DNA of 64,000 nt from Siphonodentalium dalli (taxonomy: Eukaryota; Mollusca; Scaphopoda; Gadilida; Siphonodentaliidae): assembly GCA_032622095.1 (NCBI GenBank), contig CP136061.1, forward strand, positions 260,184,077-260,248,076. Reading direction: 5' to 3'. The notes beneath the pieces were generated by a model. It saw only the letters and a list, made by a program, of their open reading frames with translations. It was not told the origin of the DNA and ran no database searches. Below, piece after piece: positions 1 to 11,686 of this stretch. Every line of letters begins with the position of its first letter. Positions within the stretch are counted from its first letter, which is position 1. Position numbers and translations under genes: made by a program.

Positions 1-33
1 ATGTCACTCCCAAGAAAATATTTCTTATTCTAA

Positions 34-39
34 GTTTAT
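34..39 (-). terminator. Possible poly(A) signal of the host gene
   Basis: The minus strand reads AATAAA here, about 520 bases after the stop codon of the last exon and just beyond the MITE inserted at that stop. Distance is reasonable for a 3' UTR, but the hexamer is common in AT-rich DNA, so this is only a candidate. Confidence 0.25.
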
Positions 40-161
40 TTTTCTCAAAATAAGAAAATCCTTTCTGGCAGTGTGGCGGTAATGGGAAAGTAATTAAATG
101 GTTCAGACTCCGCAGCTCGTTGCTTGTTCAATCAGACTGTACCGCATGGTAATCTGTTACT

Positions 162-562
162 TTAACCCTTTACCCAACAAACCGGCCAAAACCGGCCAAA
201 TAAAGCTTCAACAGCCTAAACTATCTTCGGTCTGTCTCAATAGAACCATACAAATATGGATATCATTGGAACCGGCTCCTTGACCACATTGTGATAGTTA
301 CAGTTATACCCTGTGCCAATGCATTCTCTTATATATGCGAGTCGACCATAGGTCGCCTCGCATATATAAGAGAATGCATTGGCCTAAAAAAAACCCTTTT
401 TTTAACACTTTTTACCATTTTTTCTTACATTCTTTAACAATTTTATAATTTTTAATGTGTTAAGCCAATGCATTCTCTTATATATGCGAGGCGACCTATG
501 GTCGACTCGCATATATAAGAGAATGCATTGGCATAGGGCCATTCTGTTGGGTAAAGGGTTAA
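162..562. mobile_element. piggyBac-type MITE with two terminal hairpins, inserted at the host stop codon
   Basis: The element (166-558) is flanked by TTAA on both sides (162-165 and 559-562) and has matching termini CCCTTTACCCAACA and its complement. Inside each end lies a ~75-bp palindrome built from CCAATGCATTCTCTTATATATGCG, a GTCGACC..GGTCGCC centre and its complement; the two palindromes are inverted relative to each other around an AT-rich core. TTAA duplication plus a CCCTTT terminus is the signature of piggyBac-family insertion. No transposase is encoded. The right TTAA supplies the TAA stop of the host's last exon. Confidence 0.85.
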
Positions 563-862
563 GCCGGACTTGGTTGCACTATTGCTACTAATGAATATGT
601 GCTGCAGTCATTCTTCTCCTTGAATGTTACTGTGGATCCTACAACGGTTCCAGCTGAACCCCAGTATGCATATTTTGCGTTAATTCCTTTAGGGTTCTCT
701 GACGCATCGCATCGTGTGTATCTCACTACGTCTGTGTATTCGAAGTCCATCCCAATTAAATACCCAGGTTCGACGTCGATTTGATCTGCAGGAGAGAGGT
801 TGTGGTAGTATTCTCGGTCGGCACGTACATCAGTTAGCACCGTGTAACCCATCAACTCGACC
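559..862 (-). CDS. Host gene, last exon: second half of an unrecognised beta-rich domain
   Basis: The exon follows a good acceptor (CATTTCAG before 862) and its first base completes the split codon of the exon at 5640. It encodes 100 residues and ends in TAA at 559-561. Visible landmarks include VELMGYTVLTDV, a run ending SPADQIDVEPGYLIGMDF and a cysteine pair spaced about 35 residues apart (CDAS..NDCS). Alternating hydrophobic stretches suggest a beta-sandwich. I do not recognise the family with confidence; similar Trp/Gly-rich segments occur at the ends of invertebrate lectin-like proteins. The stop codon lies within the TTAA target duplication of a MITE, so the native 3' UTR has been displaced by transposon DNA. 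Confidence 0.8.
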
Positions 863-956
863 CTGAAATGAGACGTAAACAGTTCATCTACATGCACGAG
901 GAGCGGATTGCTCAGTTGGTTAGTGGGCTGTCCTCCGAGCTACACATTCGATATGG

Positions 957-1077
957 TGCGGGGTTCTAATTCAACATAGTGCCATGCGTGTTTTAATTCG
1001 ACATATTGTGGGGTTCTAATTCGACGTGGAGCATGCAGGGTTCTAATTCGACATAATGTGGGGTTCTAATTCGACAC
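957..1077. repeat. Short degenerate tandem repeat, unit near GTGGGGTTCTAATTCGACA
   Basis: Five imperfect copies of a roughly 20-30 base unit containing GGGGTTCTAATTCGACA follow each other with variable spacers. No coding or regulatory meaning is evident. Confidence 0.6.
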
Positions 1078-1327
1078 GGTATCGGTCGGATGCATGAGCA
1101 TCACAAATCTACCATCAATCCCACGATCGAGACTGGAACATAAGAGTGCAGGAGTTTCACACAAAACAGTTGCATTTCTACTCTTTGATGGTTCAAGGTT
1201 GATCCATTCCTTATATTTGTAGGAATTGTACACTCATAGAACAAATGTGCATCAATGCTGCCCAATATGTTTTAATTTTGGTCTTAACATTGAAAATGAG
1301 CGAATAAGTGAATATATAGTTAGTAGA

Positions 1328-1522
1328 TATGTTCTATTTGAGACACAAACCTTGTAAAATCTACCGTATTTCAAATCTGGCAGCAGCTTTAAAACTGTGT
1401 GCTACACTGTGTTTTTGTCAAAACTGAACAGCACATAATTGTGTAGCACAAAGTTTTAAAGTTGTTGCCCGATTATTAATATGGTAGCGTTTTACGAGGT
1501 TTATATCTCAAATAGAACATAA
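1328..1522. repeat. Foldback element with ~80-bp arms
   Basis: The arm 1328-1409 (starting GTTCTATTTGAGACACAAAC) is matched as its complement by 1441-1522 with scattered mismatches, separated by about 31 bases. The innermost arms share GTGTGCTACAC / GTGTAGCACA. Structure fits an old MITE or foldback element; no target duplication identified. Confidence 0.6.
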
Positions 1523-1971
1523 TTATATACCCTCAATGTGAAGTTGTGAGCTGTCGGAAATATAATGTTTCTAAATAAATGTTAACAATATTTACGAGAT
1601 AACTTAAAAAAATCTGTTTCAACCAGGATTTGGCAATTCTCAGTTAGACACCCTGTCCGGAGAACAAATAATTTGGAATTTCTCATTTTAATTTTAAATC
1701 TATAATTGCATGACAACTTGAGACAGCATCACATGCTCTCCGTGTCACCGCCACGGGGATCTTTTGAAAGTCGAGCACAAAATAGTATTTCGAATCATTC
1801 AACTTAAAACGTTATATAGCCATAGGAATACATCGTGAAAATAGCCTGAATGTCCGCCTACCAAGGGGGGGGGGGGGTGACGACACGCTCATAACTATTA
1901 TGCCTATCTCAATGCGGGACATATCGACCTACATTTATCCACAGTTACAAGAACTTGGACCAGTCAATCTC

Positions 1972-2743
1972 CAGGGCCCTGTACTATGGGCCATAATAAT
2001 TGTAATCACAAGGTTAAGGGAGGTACACAGGAGGCGGGCAAGTGCAATAGACCACTGTATTGTAATAGTGTATATTGTACCCGTGTGCTTGTGGGCTCAT
2101 TGCCGATGTGTGATTGGGTTTGATCAGAATGGCATTCACACTGCGGCAATCAAGCGGTTGTCTCGTGGCAAACAACCTAACGTCTGTATTGGAGTATTGA
2201 CCAATTATGACATTCGTGCAGGGACGTTGTTAGAGGGTCTCCTTTGGGGGTACACAACTTGGAGTTTAAACCTGCACCTGAGACCTTCTAGCTACGTCTC
2301 TTGTACATATTATCAATAGAATACTGCAGCGATTCTGAATGACAAACCAACTAGAAATTGAAATACATCGTACGACTTGAATTGTTGGAACAGACGATAA
2401 CCATTGATGAAATATAACACAATGCACGAACGGTTGCGGTGTACTCACTGAGCGATTATTTAAAGGATACCGATTACCACTAATCAAATTGAACACGGCT
2501 CACCCATGCACTAGCGATAACATATCAATGAGTGTCTCCGAGGAATCATTTTTTCATTGGTCAATCAAGTCACATGTGAAAAACTTATTATTTTATTGGT
2601 CACCATGCACGTGAACGCGGAATTACAAGAAGTCGCCTATACACTGTTAGAATAAGAGTGGAGGTCTATGGTAATCGACACCTTTTGTGTGCCCCACAGA
2701 AGCTTGTGATTACAATAATTGTGTTCTATAGTATAGGGCCCTG
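1972..2743. mobile_element. Candidate non-autonomous DNA transposon with ~41-bp terminal inverted repeats
   Basis: The left end begins CAGGGCCCTGTACTAT and continues to AATAATTGTAATCACAAG; the complement of the right end begins CAGGGCCCTATACTAT and continues to TTATTGTAATCACAAG. About 34 of 41 positions agree. The CAGGG terminus resembles hAT-type ends, but the adjacent 8-mers do not match, so the superfamily is uncertain. Weak open frames inside are not convincing proteins. Confidence 0.55.
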
Positions 2744-3814
2744 AAGTTCGCGAATGACGTCACTGGATCGTAACAACGTTATGGAGCATTATTATAACGG
2801 ACCATGCTGGTTTCCCTTGTTAGCGACAGTGTCCTCAGAAACATCAACATCCACCACGTATTTTCGTGCAATCGGCGGTAACACCTTTCTAAAAGATCAC
2901 ACGATGCGCCACAAAACGCACTTAAATATTATTTTTTTCAATGTTCACTTGGTGAAGTCTATAACTTGATTAAGCAATTGGCAGTTTGTTACTATGAAGC
3001 ATACAATATTCCTATGTGAAGGTGTATTTGCACTGCCGATCATGGGGCCACTGCTAGTGCTACTGCTAACGTTTCAAGTTTCAAGTACAAACATCCAAAT
3101 TCACATGACTGCTATACTTGTACAATTCAGTTTTATATTAGAATGTTTCGCGAATCATTTAGAAATTATACCATGCTATGATATTTTTCCGGCATAATTT
3201 ATAAATTATAAAGCGGGCTATTTCGGGGTGCAGTCGCATGAATACAAAACTGTTTCATAATTAATTAGCCTCTACTATATTATTAAAGTCGCCAAGTAGG
3301 CCATCGCCTCTCTATAAGGAACCTGTGAATTTTGCGATGTTTTTTGACAAAAACTGCGATAAAATACATTTATATTTGTTCGGTGGATAAACAGAACATC
3401 GGCATACACTGTTAGAAATTACTGTCGGTTCCACGGTTTCGGGCCGTCATAAACAACGGTCCCATACCATTTCATCAGTTTGACGGTCCCATACAGTTAT
3501 TTTATGTGCCCATGAACATTGTCTAAATTAAATATTTTCGTGATTCAAAGTCATGGCGTCAAAATTCAATAGTATATTTATCGGCGACCATATTATATAC
3601 GGCAATTACTCCATATATACACAGTATGACTGAATCTTACTCTGATGATATTTAATATATTTAATATATATTATTTATCCGGCATTCATTATGTGTTATG
3701 CGGAACCGTACGAATTATCACGAGTATAGTACGTTATTCTCATTCCGGGGTTAAGTTCTCGCTTTAGCACAGCTCATTTCTTCGCCACTTTTCTTTGGCA
3801 ATGAAAATTTGATC

Positions 3815-5455
3815 GTAAACTATTGTTTCTGGGAAACTGTTACCTTTTCGATTGTGGACAGTTGTTAAGACGGTCTGATTTCGATTCCTTTGATAACCGG
3901 ACAAGTTTAAATTCTGCGAAAATCGGCTTAATCATTGACAATTTCCACTAAAATCGATTCATGGCATGATCCATCGTCTGACTGCATTCGACTCAGTGCT
4001 ATGTTGTGACTTAGCATCAAAACACTGGCACATTTACTGACACTAGAGGATACAGGTACAATTAGCACGAGCTTCGATGTCAACCAATAGTGACAATATT
4101 AACAATGACTCAACTATTACTATAAGAATGTTGACAATCCAGTTGACAGTGTTCAGAATCTGATTGTTTCAAAGCACATGCATGTACATGTACATTTACA
4201 AGAGAGGATATACATGTACTGTATGCACCAGTGTAATTCACAAGAGCGTCAGTGTCAACAACAACACCGTAAACAACGAACTGACGTTGCCCAGTGACGG
4301 ATGATCACATATATACAATTCCAACTTTACAATTACACGGACAAATTCATCCCGTGTTCATCAATTTGAAATGAAACCTGTGGACATGAGACGTTGTCAT
4401 CATTCACCATGTTATGGTCAAGTTATTACGACAATTTACCGTGAGTACACTATTGGTTGGATATTCTTATCAAACTATCTTTGGCTGACTCAATGATATT
4501 GATAATAAGCCAGTGTCGTCATACCAGTATACAGTTTGATGCATCATGCTTTAAAATTTCATGGAAAATGTGCGAATACATGAGAACATTGTCGCCAAGT
4601 CATCGCGCACAGTTATTATGGGATCTGCTGTTGTCTTGAAGGTTCCAATCCCAAATAGCTTTTATTGATATAAAGTACCAGTCAAAAGAAGTGGTATATT
4701 AATCGAGCTATTTTCGCGTCAAATATCACAATAATATTGCAAGTGGAAACGCTTATAAGCATGTCGCTTGTGATATTATTGCAATATTTTGCGCTTGATA
4801 TCTCAATATTTTGCGCTTAATATTACGACATCTTGCGCTCAAAATAGTAACATTTAAATCAAATTATTGCTTCTTCTATATTGTTTATTGTATAAATAGA
4901 GACAATGTTTTAGATATGTATATAATTATAGTTGGAAATGCTATATGCACAGTATTTATCTAATATAAATATAACACTATCGGCCTGTATGAAATTTAGA
5001 GCGCTTAGTATCGCAATATTTTGCGTTCAATATTGCAATAATAAGCGCGACAGATTTTTGGTAGTGTGCTATAATCACGCCTTTTTTTAAATTATGCACG
5101 CTCAATATCACAATAAAGGTGCACATACAAATACCACTTCCTCTGACTGGTACCTTATTGTCATGATGTACGGATTCACCTGTTAAAACAAAAACTGTGT
5201 TTACAGGTGACTGGACAATTTCACGCCTTACATGATACCAAAAAGTATGCCATTAAGATATTTTATTTTTACATGTACATAAATTTGAGTTTTAACTGTG
5301 AAACATGTAGCGTTGTTCTTTTTTATGGCTGACATTTACTGGTTACGGTCTGCCCGTTACTTAAACGGTTTTATACGGTGGAACATGCTATGGTCTGACC
5401 GTATGTTTAACTGTCAAATGTTGGCAGCGATGTTGCGCGGTCTCAGACCGTTGAA
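3815..5455 (+). repeat. Long dispersed repeat, copy 1 (partner at 58485-60200)
   Basis: This segment is collinear with 58485-60200 in the same orientation. Shared blocks include the stretches around 3850-3910 and 58530-58590, 4260-4500 and 59030-59280, 5215-5260 and 59485-59530, and 5335-5450 and 60095-60200. It carries CA-rich and ACGGTCTG-containing blocks but no credible open frame. Copy 1 has a 483-bp MITE that copy 2 lacks. The class of the parent element is unknown. Confidence 0.7.
4673..5155. mobile_element. Tc1/mariner-type MITE, TA target duplication
   Basis: The element starts AAGTACCAGTC and ends GACTGGTACCT, with ~25-bp inverted ends that agree apart from about three positions (left ends in GAAGTGGTAT, right begins ATACCACTTC). 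It is flanked by TA at 4671-4672 and 5156-5157. The related copy at about 59440 reads straight through as GATATATTGTCGTGA, an empty site with a single TA, which confirms the borders. Internally it repeats the motif AATATTGCAATA-like with GCGC. Confidence 0.85.
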
Positions 5456-5477
5456 ACGACGGTATTTTTTCTAAAAG

Positions 5478-5600
5478 TGTAGTTTAGTTGAATAGAGAAT
5501 GTATTTGTGCTCGTATGTGGGCATCTATATGGCGGGTTAGAGACTCGCCAAATAGATGACAACATACTCGCAAAAAAAATTCTTTATTCAACTACACTAT
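5478..5600. repeat. Foldback hairpin next to host exon 9
   Basis: Arms starting GTGTAGTTTAGTTGAATAGAG and its complement CTTTATTCAACTACACTAT pair across a short centre containing GGCG..CGCC and imperfect internal matches. It ends 40 bases from the donor of the exon at 5640. Confidence 0.6.
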
Positions 5601-5639
5601 GCATATATTCTCTATTTACTCTCCAGTCACATGACTTAC

Positions 5640-5856
5640 TCCATTGTCTCCGCTGGTATGTCCCGTGACAAAACTTTGTAAACATGAAATGTTATTTTGC
5701 CAGCATCGCCGCTATAGAAGTGCCAGGCGATTATCTTCCCCTTTCGTTTGATTGTCATTTCATCTGCGTCGTTAGTTGCGGCATACCGATGCCAGAAACC
5801 ACTTTCCCTCTGAATAATTTCGTGGTCAGAATTCGGCAAGGCTACCTCGTTTTTAT
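5640..5856 (-). CDS. Host gene exon 9: first half of the C-terminal beta-rich domain
   Basis: 217 bases with acceptor TTCATTTCAG and donor GA|GTAAGT, entering in phase 1 and leaving in phase 2. The 72 encoded residues contain SGFWHRYAATNDADEM and IIAWHFYSGDAGKITFHVYK, a Trp/Gly-rich beta pattern without cysteines. It joins in frame to the last exon to make one domain of about 170 residues. I cannot name the domain. The strong splice sites and continuous frame argue it is a true exon and not a chance open frame. Confidence 0.8.
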
Positions 5857-7022
5857 CTGAAATGAATGTTAAAGGCATATTATGTTCTTGTTCTGGGCCG
5901 TGAAACTGATAAGTTAGTAACCGGGCGCTATTTCAACTTAGGGAATGTAACATTCTATTAACATCGCCGAACATTTTAAGCAAATCGACCATCCTGCTCT
6001 ATAATAAACATCGTTTGAACAACGCTAAATTGTAAATATTTACTACTTGATTCGGTACGCGTCTATTGGCGATAAACGAACGAAAACGATTTCGCAATCG
6101 AGAGTCACTCCATTTAAATAATAATAATAATGACTATGCGTGTTGTCTATTTGGATATAATAATTCTAAAAATTACTACTTTGAACAAGATTATTCTTAA
6201 TTTCTATTTAATCACCATACCGGGGTGTTTCATATCACATTAATTTTGATCTCATCTGAAATGGAATTTCACAGTAGGTTATAAAGTTTATATCTGAATG
6301 GTCTATTATTGGTTTGTATGAATATATACAGGTAGTATAAACAGACAGACAGATACATAACAGAAGAGAAGGAGTCATACTTATTGAGGGAAATGTTAAG
6401 ATGATAAGTTCAACAAACATACAGCAATTGTTAGTTAAGTATACGATAATGCCTCAACACTGTGCATTATTCCATTCGCTGAAATACTGTTCAATTGGAA
6501 GCTATTATTCGGCTTAAACGTGGCCTCGTCTTAGCGGTCACATCTGAGAAGAATGTACTAACTCGAAATTGGGGCAAAACAGCAGAAATGTGGACATGAT
6601 GTTGTTGGTAATTACCATATGATCATCATATGTTAAGAAGGTGACACCTGAGACCATTGGCAACTTAATGGACTGTCACCGCGCGGATTGCGGGTCCAAC
6701 TGTTGGCGAAATATCGCAATCTTATAAGGTTCTTTCCGCTGTGGAGTTAGTGTTTTTATAAAATTTGCACAATGAATTAAATTATTTATCCCTGTGTATT
6801 TAGAATTTGAAATGATCCAGACAGGATGGTTACGGAATATGAGCTATATTTAAAACCCAGCCCCTTTGTTCTACCGCGCCCTTCTATTTTACGAAATGGT
6901 CACTTTATACTATGCATAATATCATAACTTGACGTGCGTAACCTAGAACGTTCATGCCTCCCAATGCATGCACAATGAAATCACAGAGAAACCTCTAACA
7001 AACAGTTAAATCGCTTGTCCAC

Positions 7023-7043
7023 CCACACACACACACACACACA
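7023..7043. repeat. CA microsatellite
   Basis: About ten CA dinucleotides in the intron between exons at 5640 and 10246. Confidence 0.9.
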
Positions 7044-7702
7044 ATCAACTATCTTCATTGTGCTGAGGAACGCCACACTGGACGAAAAGTGAGGTTTACA
7101 GATATGGCGATATCACATATTGTCCATGTGTCGAATATACGTGACATTTACGGCCCATTTATTTTAATATATGGAAAATGTTTAAAATTGGAGTTTGACT
7201 CCGCGGATATGCAAGTAAACGCAGACAGCTTGAATCTCAAGAGGCAAAAGCTAATTGTAATAACTGACAGCATGTTGACCGCTATAACTGACCACAGCGC
7301 GTGCTAAATAGCTCAGGTATCTAGCTATAGGTGGCGTTTATATTAATTGAATAGACATAAGCTTCCCGCTGGTTACTGTTTATGGCGGTGTTTGATGGAG
7401 CTGAATATTTTAACAGCATACCACCGCCAACGCCGCCTGTATATTTAAGCTAGATCCTGTTGCCACACAAACCTTGGATTAGGCGGGCTCTACTAGTACG
7501 AACGTGGATCGAAACATATGGGCTCTATGTTGGTATTAGGTTCTCAGGAGAACCAAATTCTAAACTTTGTTCTAAGAGTGTGGGGGGTCGGTAGTATCTC
7601 GGTGTAATGAAGAGTAATTTGTCGTGAAATTAACGCTTTCTATACTAAAGCATCATTGATGAGTAATTATCCCAAATATAGATGTTAAGATATATAGAAT
7701 AT

Positions 7703-7840
7703 CCATATAGTTTGACGAGATCCAAGGTTTATTTTCGCGAGTATGATTCGGCAAACGGAGGACCGAGCTTTAGCGAGGTCCGCCATTTGCTGAATCACAC
7801 GAGCGAATAATAAGCCTTGTATCTCGTCAAATTATATGGG
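7703..7840. repeat. Foldback element, ~64-bp arms
   Basis: Arm 7703-7766 (CCATATAGTTTGACGAGATC onward) pairs with 7776-7840, which ends GATCTCGTCAAATTATATGG-like sequence. The loop is only about ten bases. The arms include GATTCGGCAAACGGAGGACC and GGTCCGCCATTTGCTGAATC. A MITE-like hairpin. Confidence 0.7.
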
Positions 7841-8419
7841 TATTGTTTTTATCCATCACCAAAGTTTAAAAGTCGTTAACATCTGTTGAAATGGGATAAG
7901 AAATTAATGGGCAATTTCTTCAAGAAATATTTAAATCGATTGCAATATTTCCGGTTGTAGTCTGATCACGTGGCTTTAATATAATTGTTGAAGTAGCCGT
8001 CTTTGCCTTATTTTAGCACGTGCTAAAATAAAGCCATGGTTTATTGTGCAACCTTGATATATATAGTTGACGACAATGGTGATGATACAATAAGTTAAAC
8101 AATCGATGATAAACATTTCCCTCAATAACATAACTAGGGCTCCTTCTTTATTTGTATTTATTTGTCGTCTGCTTATATTACCTGTACATCCCTGAAAATA
8201 AATAGACCATTCCGATTTACAAGTTTCTCTGACTGAAAGAATCAATATTGAATAGAGAGTGTTAACCGTATGCGCGGTATTTCCTGCAAAACTGACAGCG
8301 CCGTGATGTAGACGAGTGGCTGAAAAACAATGTACATAATATATAGTCGACCTCCCCTATAACGGAATGTATTGTGAATACCAATGAACAGGTAAATTAC
8401 AAGTACATTACGAATCTGT

Positions 8420-8960
8420 TGTTACATGGAAGCAACTAATAAGTGGGTATCGAAACTTGAGAAGAATCAACTGGGAGTTAGTAAGCGAAAAACAGAAAAC
8501 AGTAAAACTAGTCGAAGACAAACATACACAGATTATAAATAAACAGTTTTAGCAAATGATTAATGAAAAACTACAAACGTACCATGAAGATAACATTATA
8601 AGCAGATTCATGATCAATGAAATCAACTCGCCCGACAGAGTTCAACAGAAAATGTAAATACACTAGATGCTGACTGGGACAAATTTAATCATACACTAAT
8701 ATAAATAACACAATGACAAAATTTGTACCACAAGACATCAAATATGTTCACGGAATCGTCTGAAGATTTAGCACCAAAAATCGCCCCTTTAATTTAATCT
8801 TGAAAGACAAATCTACCAGCGACAAGGTGATTTCAAATGCCATATAATATCATGGATGGATCTCAAATGTCAATGGACATTCGAAAATATCTTTCAATGA
8901 GGAACGTTCAAAGTAAGATTTGGAACTAATGTACATGCTGCGAAAAGATCTGAGAGGATA
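8420..8960 (+). pseudogene. Possible decayed coding remnant, unidentified
   Basis: The composition is less AT-skewed than the surroundings and several short frames read as charged, protein-like text (for example a lysine- and glutamate-rich stretch near 8450 and another near 8740), but stops interrupt every frame. An old LINE ORF is one possibility. I see no diagnostic motif. Confidence 0.2.
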
Positions 8961-9716
8961 GAGTGATGCGAATCCAAATATATGCTACCAATTACAAGGA
9001 AACGATACTGTTGAACAAACTATATATTGCAGTTTGTGCGATTATCGATGATATATAATTATTTACACTCTTCTAACACATACAATCATGTTTATCACCA
9101 GATAATTGTCACCATACCGAAAACATCCAGTAAATATACTTGAACAGAACATGTCCGCACAATTAGGATAATACAAATATCTTATATATATACATTGAGA
9201 ATGTCTGTCTGCCTGCTACAATAATTAGCGGAGAACCATCTAGAGGGCTCCATATTTATTTTTACAAGAAAGATAAAGGTAAACAAGTTAAACAGTTCAA
9301 TAGTCACGCTGTCGAAGTGGAGGCTGTAAAACCTCGAGGGGTGTACACGAAATTTGAGGAAAATGTTGTACCAAATTCATCTTCATGGTGTATGGAATCT
9401 ATTGGTATTGTTCAAAGATACCAAAGTGTCGCCAACCAAGTAAGGGATGTTATTTGTGAGATGGGACATCAACATAAAAAACACATTTGCGGCCGATTTC
9501 TACCAAACTTATATATAGTAATTTATATTGACATAAGTATTATGATGGTGTTGTTAAAGTTTCATATAAGTGGCGCCGTACATGCCAGGGATCGATTCGG
9601 TGGGGCACAAATATGGTAAGTACTTTTTACCACCGAGTTTCCCCAATACCAAGCTTACATAATTATAGTCATCACCATTGTATAAGGGATCTATGGTATC
9701 ATTATATTGTTGCCGA

Positions 9717-10040
9717 AGTGGCACCGTCATATACAGGGGTGGGTTTGAGAGAGGAGCACAATCGGGGTCAGGGATGGGTTAAGACATGAGCACCGTCGGA
9801 TTCAGTGATGGGGTTGTGAGTCGAGCACCATCGGAGTCATTGATGGTGTTGAGAGAGGAGCACCGTCGGAGTCAGGGATGGCGATTGAGAGATGAGCACC
9901 GTCGGAGTCAGGGATGGCGGTTGAGAGAAGAGAACCATCTGAGTCAGGATGGTGGGATGAGCACCGTTATAGTCAGGGATTGGACGTTGAGAGAGAAACA
10001 CTGTTTGAGTCAGGGATCGGGGTTGAGAAAGCAGCACCAA
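9717..10040. repeat. Degenerate ~34-bp minisatellite
   Basis: About nine imperfect copies of a unit near GTTGAGAGAGGAGCACCGTC followed by GGAGTCAGGGATGG. Because units often keep frame, it creates open frames on both strands; the repeated peptides are a by-product of the array. Confidence 0.75.
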
Positions 10041-10245
10041 CATTTATAAAACATTCTAAAAACCAAACCATGATTTTTGTATTCACTTTCAGACTGAGTG
10101 AAATTCATTATATCATAAGTCGTATTATTTAGAAGGGGGCCACTTTATGAATGAAAATTCTTGCATGGACCCAATGATGTATGTTGCTATAAAATACAGA
10201 AAAGCCAGTTGTGGGAGCTGTCAAACACACGCACGTGGTACTTAC

Positions 10246-10422
10246 GGTGGCATACCGGGGCCTCTCCCGTGAGACCCGCTGCTCCGAGACATGCACGCTT
10301 AAGATCCCCCGATACCAGGACGTTATCTGCGGCACACACATATTCGACAAAACTTCCGGTGGCTATTGTCATAGGTTTTGGCTTCACCATGGTTACGCTT
10401 GATGCGATGGATACATCACACT
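10246..10422 (-). CDS. Host gene exon 8: second sushi/CCP domain
   Basis: 177 bases, acceptor CACTTATTTCAG, donor CACC|GTAAGT, phase 1 in and phase 1 out. The 59 residues have the four-cysteine CCP pattern: ECDVS near the start, FVEYVCAADN, LKRACLG and GEAPVC at the end. The glycine and proline preceding the last cysteine fit the family, while the usual tryptophan before that motif is a leucine here (AGLTGEAPVC). CCP modules mediate protein-protein contacts in complement regulators and many invertebrate secreted proteins. An open frame extends past both ends but is intronic. Confidence 0.88.
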
Positions 10423-11530
10423 CTGAAATAAGTGGTAGTAAAACAATTTCAAGAAAGTGTGCATTTTTTTCTTCATATGGCGAACCCGAGGGTCCGCCAC
10501 CCCCACATTTGCCAAATAAAAAATGCTTAACATGATTTCCGTATTCAATGTAGGCCACCTTCGTGTGTTTGCTCAGGGACAATAGCCAGATTTCTCAACA
10601 ATAATTTGAAATTGCTACATAAACGATTTCTATTTCATATACGTCCCACTCATAATTTTAGAGTTCAATTAGATGGAAGACACTCATTTACTTAGTGTTA
10701 TGGTATATTTTTGTTTTGAAATTAGTCACAGTTTCTTAAAATTAAGCACGTGTTGTGAGTGTGCAAAACACTCGGTGACAAAAACAGAAGATTGTTTACG
10801 CCAACCATTCCAGACTAATATAAGGATGATTCGTGGGCATATGTCAAGACTAGGTATATATATGAAGTACAAGACTCCATGGTTGGTGTAAATTGTGTAT
10901 TGTATTTCTACCAGAATCAAACAAACATTTTTGCGACATGAAAAAGAGAGTTTCTAAAATACACTCTTGCTGAATCCAACGTATATATGAACGCATACAT
11001 TATCATGTTGATATGAAGAATATATATTGTTCGATACAATCAAGTCAGGCACATCCAGAGCTCAACTATTTAAAAAAAATATTTCACCTCGCCCATAAAT
11101 GGTTCCTTCTGATTGGTCGAGTTTTTATTAAATATTGTATGGCTTGGAGTGAAAACTCACAATGCACAGTATACTATATATCACTATACCCACCCAACTG
11201 GGTACTATAACCGCTGTGTTTATGACAAGATATGCTCTATTATCATATTGCACAAGCAATTCGAACTTGTAGAAAGCAATGTTTCAATTTCTTTTGGACA
11301 CGCCTTATTAAATTGGTGGACACATATATGTATATCTGTTTTCGAGATTTCTGCATCTGCTCATAGCTTATTCATGCTAGTTTGTTATAGTAGTGTGCTA
11401 CATTTAGCACGATACTATACAAGTATTATGGCGTGCTAAATTTATAACAACACTACACACCATAACACACAATTCTCATCCAATCAGCAGGCGCCATTTA
11501 TTAGTGAAATGAAATATTATAAAGTTATTA

Positions 11531-11686
11531 TACAATGTTGTGTACAGTATGTGTTTTTCTTGTACGAGTTCAGGTTGTGGTGAAAAGTCATATTGGACGA
11601 GACACGCATTGTCGAGTACAATATGACTTTTTCACCACAACCTGAACGAGTACAAGAAAAACACATACTGTACACAACATTGTGTA
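11531..11686. repeat. Long near-perfect foldback, 64-bp arms
   Basis: Arm 11531-11594 begins TACAATGTTGTGTACAGTAT and pairs with 11619-11686, which ends ATACTGTACACAACATTGTGTA. The loop is about 24 bases. Near-perfect pairing suggests a young insertion. Related CAATATGACTT motifs recur at 11960-12010. Confidence 0.75.

Larger units (their letters stand above)
863..5639 (-). other. Intron 9 of the host gene
   Basis: Nearly 4.8 kb between the two exons of the C-terminal domain. It holds a short 20-bp repeat cluster, a foldback, a TIR-bounded element at 1972-2743, a long dispersed repeat (3815-5455) with a nested MITE, and a hairpin just before the exon. Between 2744 and 3400 I see nothing recognisable. 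Confidence 0.75.
5857..10245 (-). other. Intron 8 of the host gene
   Basis: Contains a CA microsatellite at 7023-7043, a long foldback at 7703-7840, a stretch at about 8420-8960 that looks like decayed coding DNA with stops in all frames, and a ~34-bp minisatellite near the exon. Nothing recognised in 5857-7020. Confidence 0.75.

Noticed and set aside
1900-2319. 139-residue plus-strand frame
   Set aside because: Starts outside and runs into a TIR-bounded element, has no domain and atypical composition; likely chance.
9786-10132. Several overlapping frames with RRSQGW / SPSLTPTV repeats
   Set aside because: Open on both strands because of the ~34-bp minisatellite; typical array artefact.
10423-10582. 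N-terminal extension of the CCP frame
   Set aside because: Lies upstream of a strong splice acceptor and contains low-complexity text; intronic.
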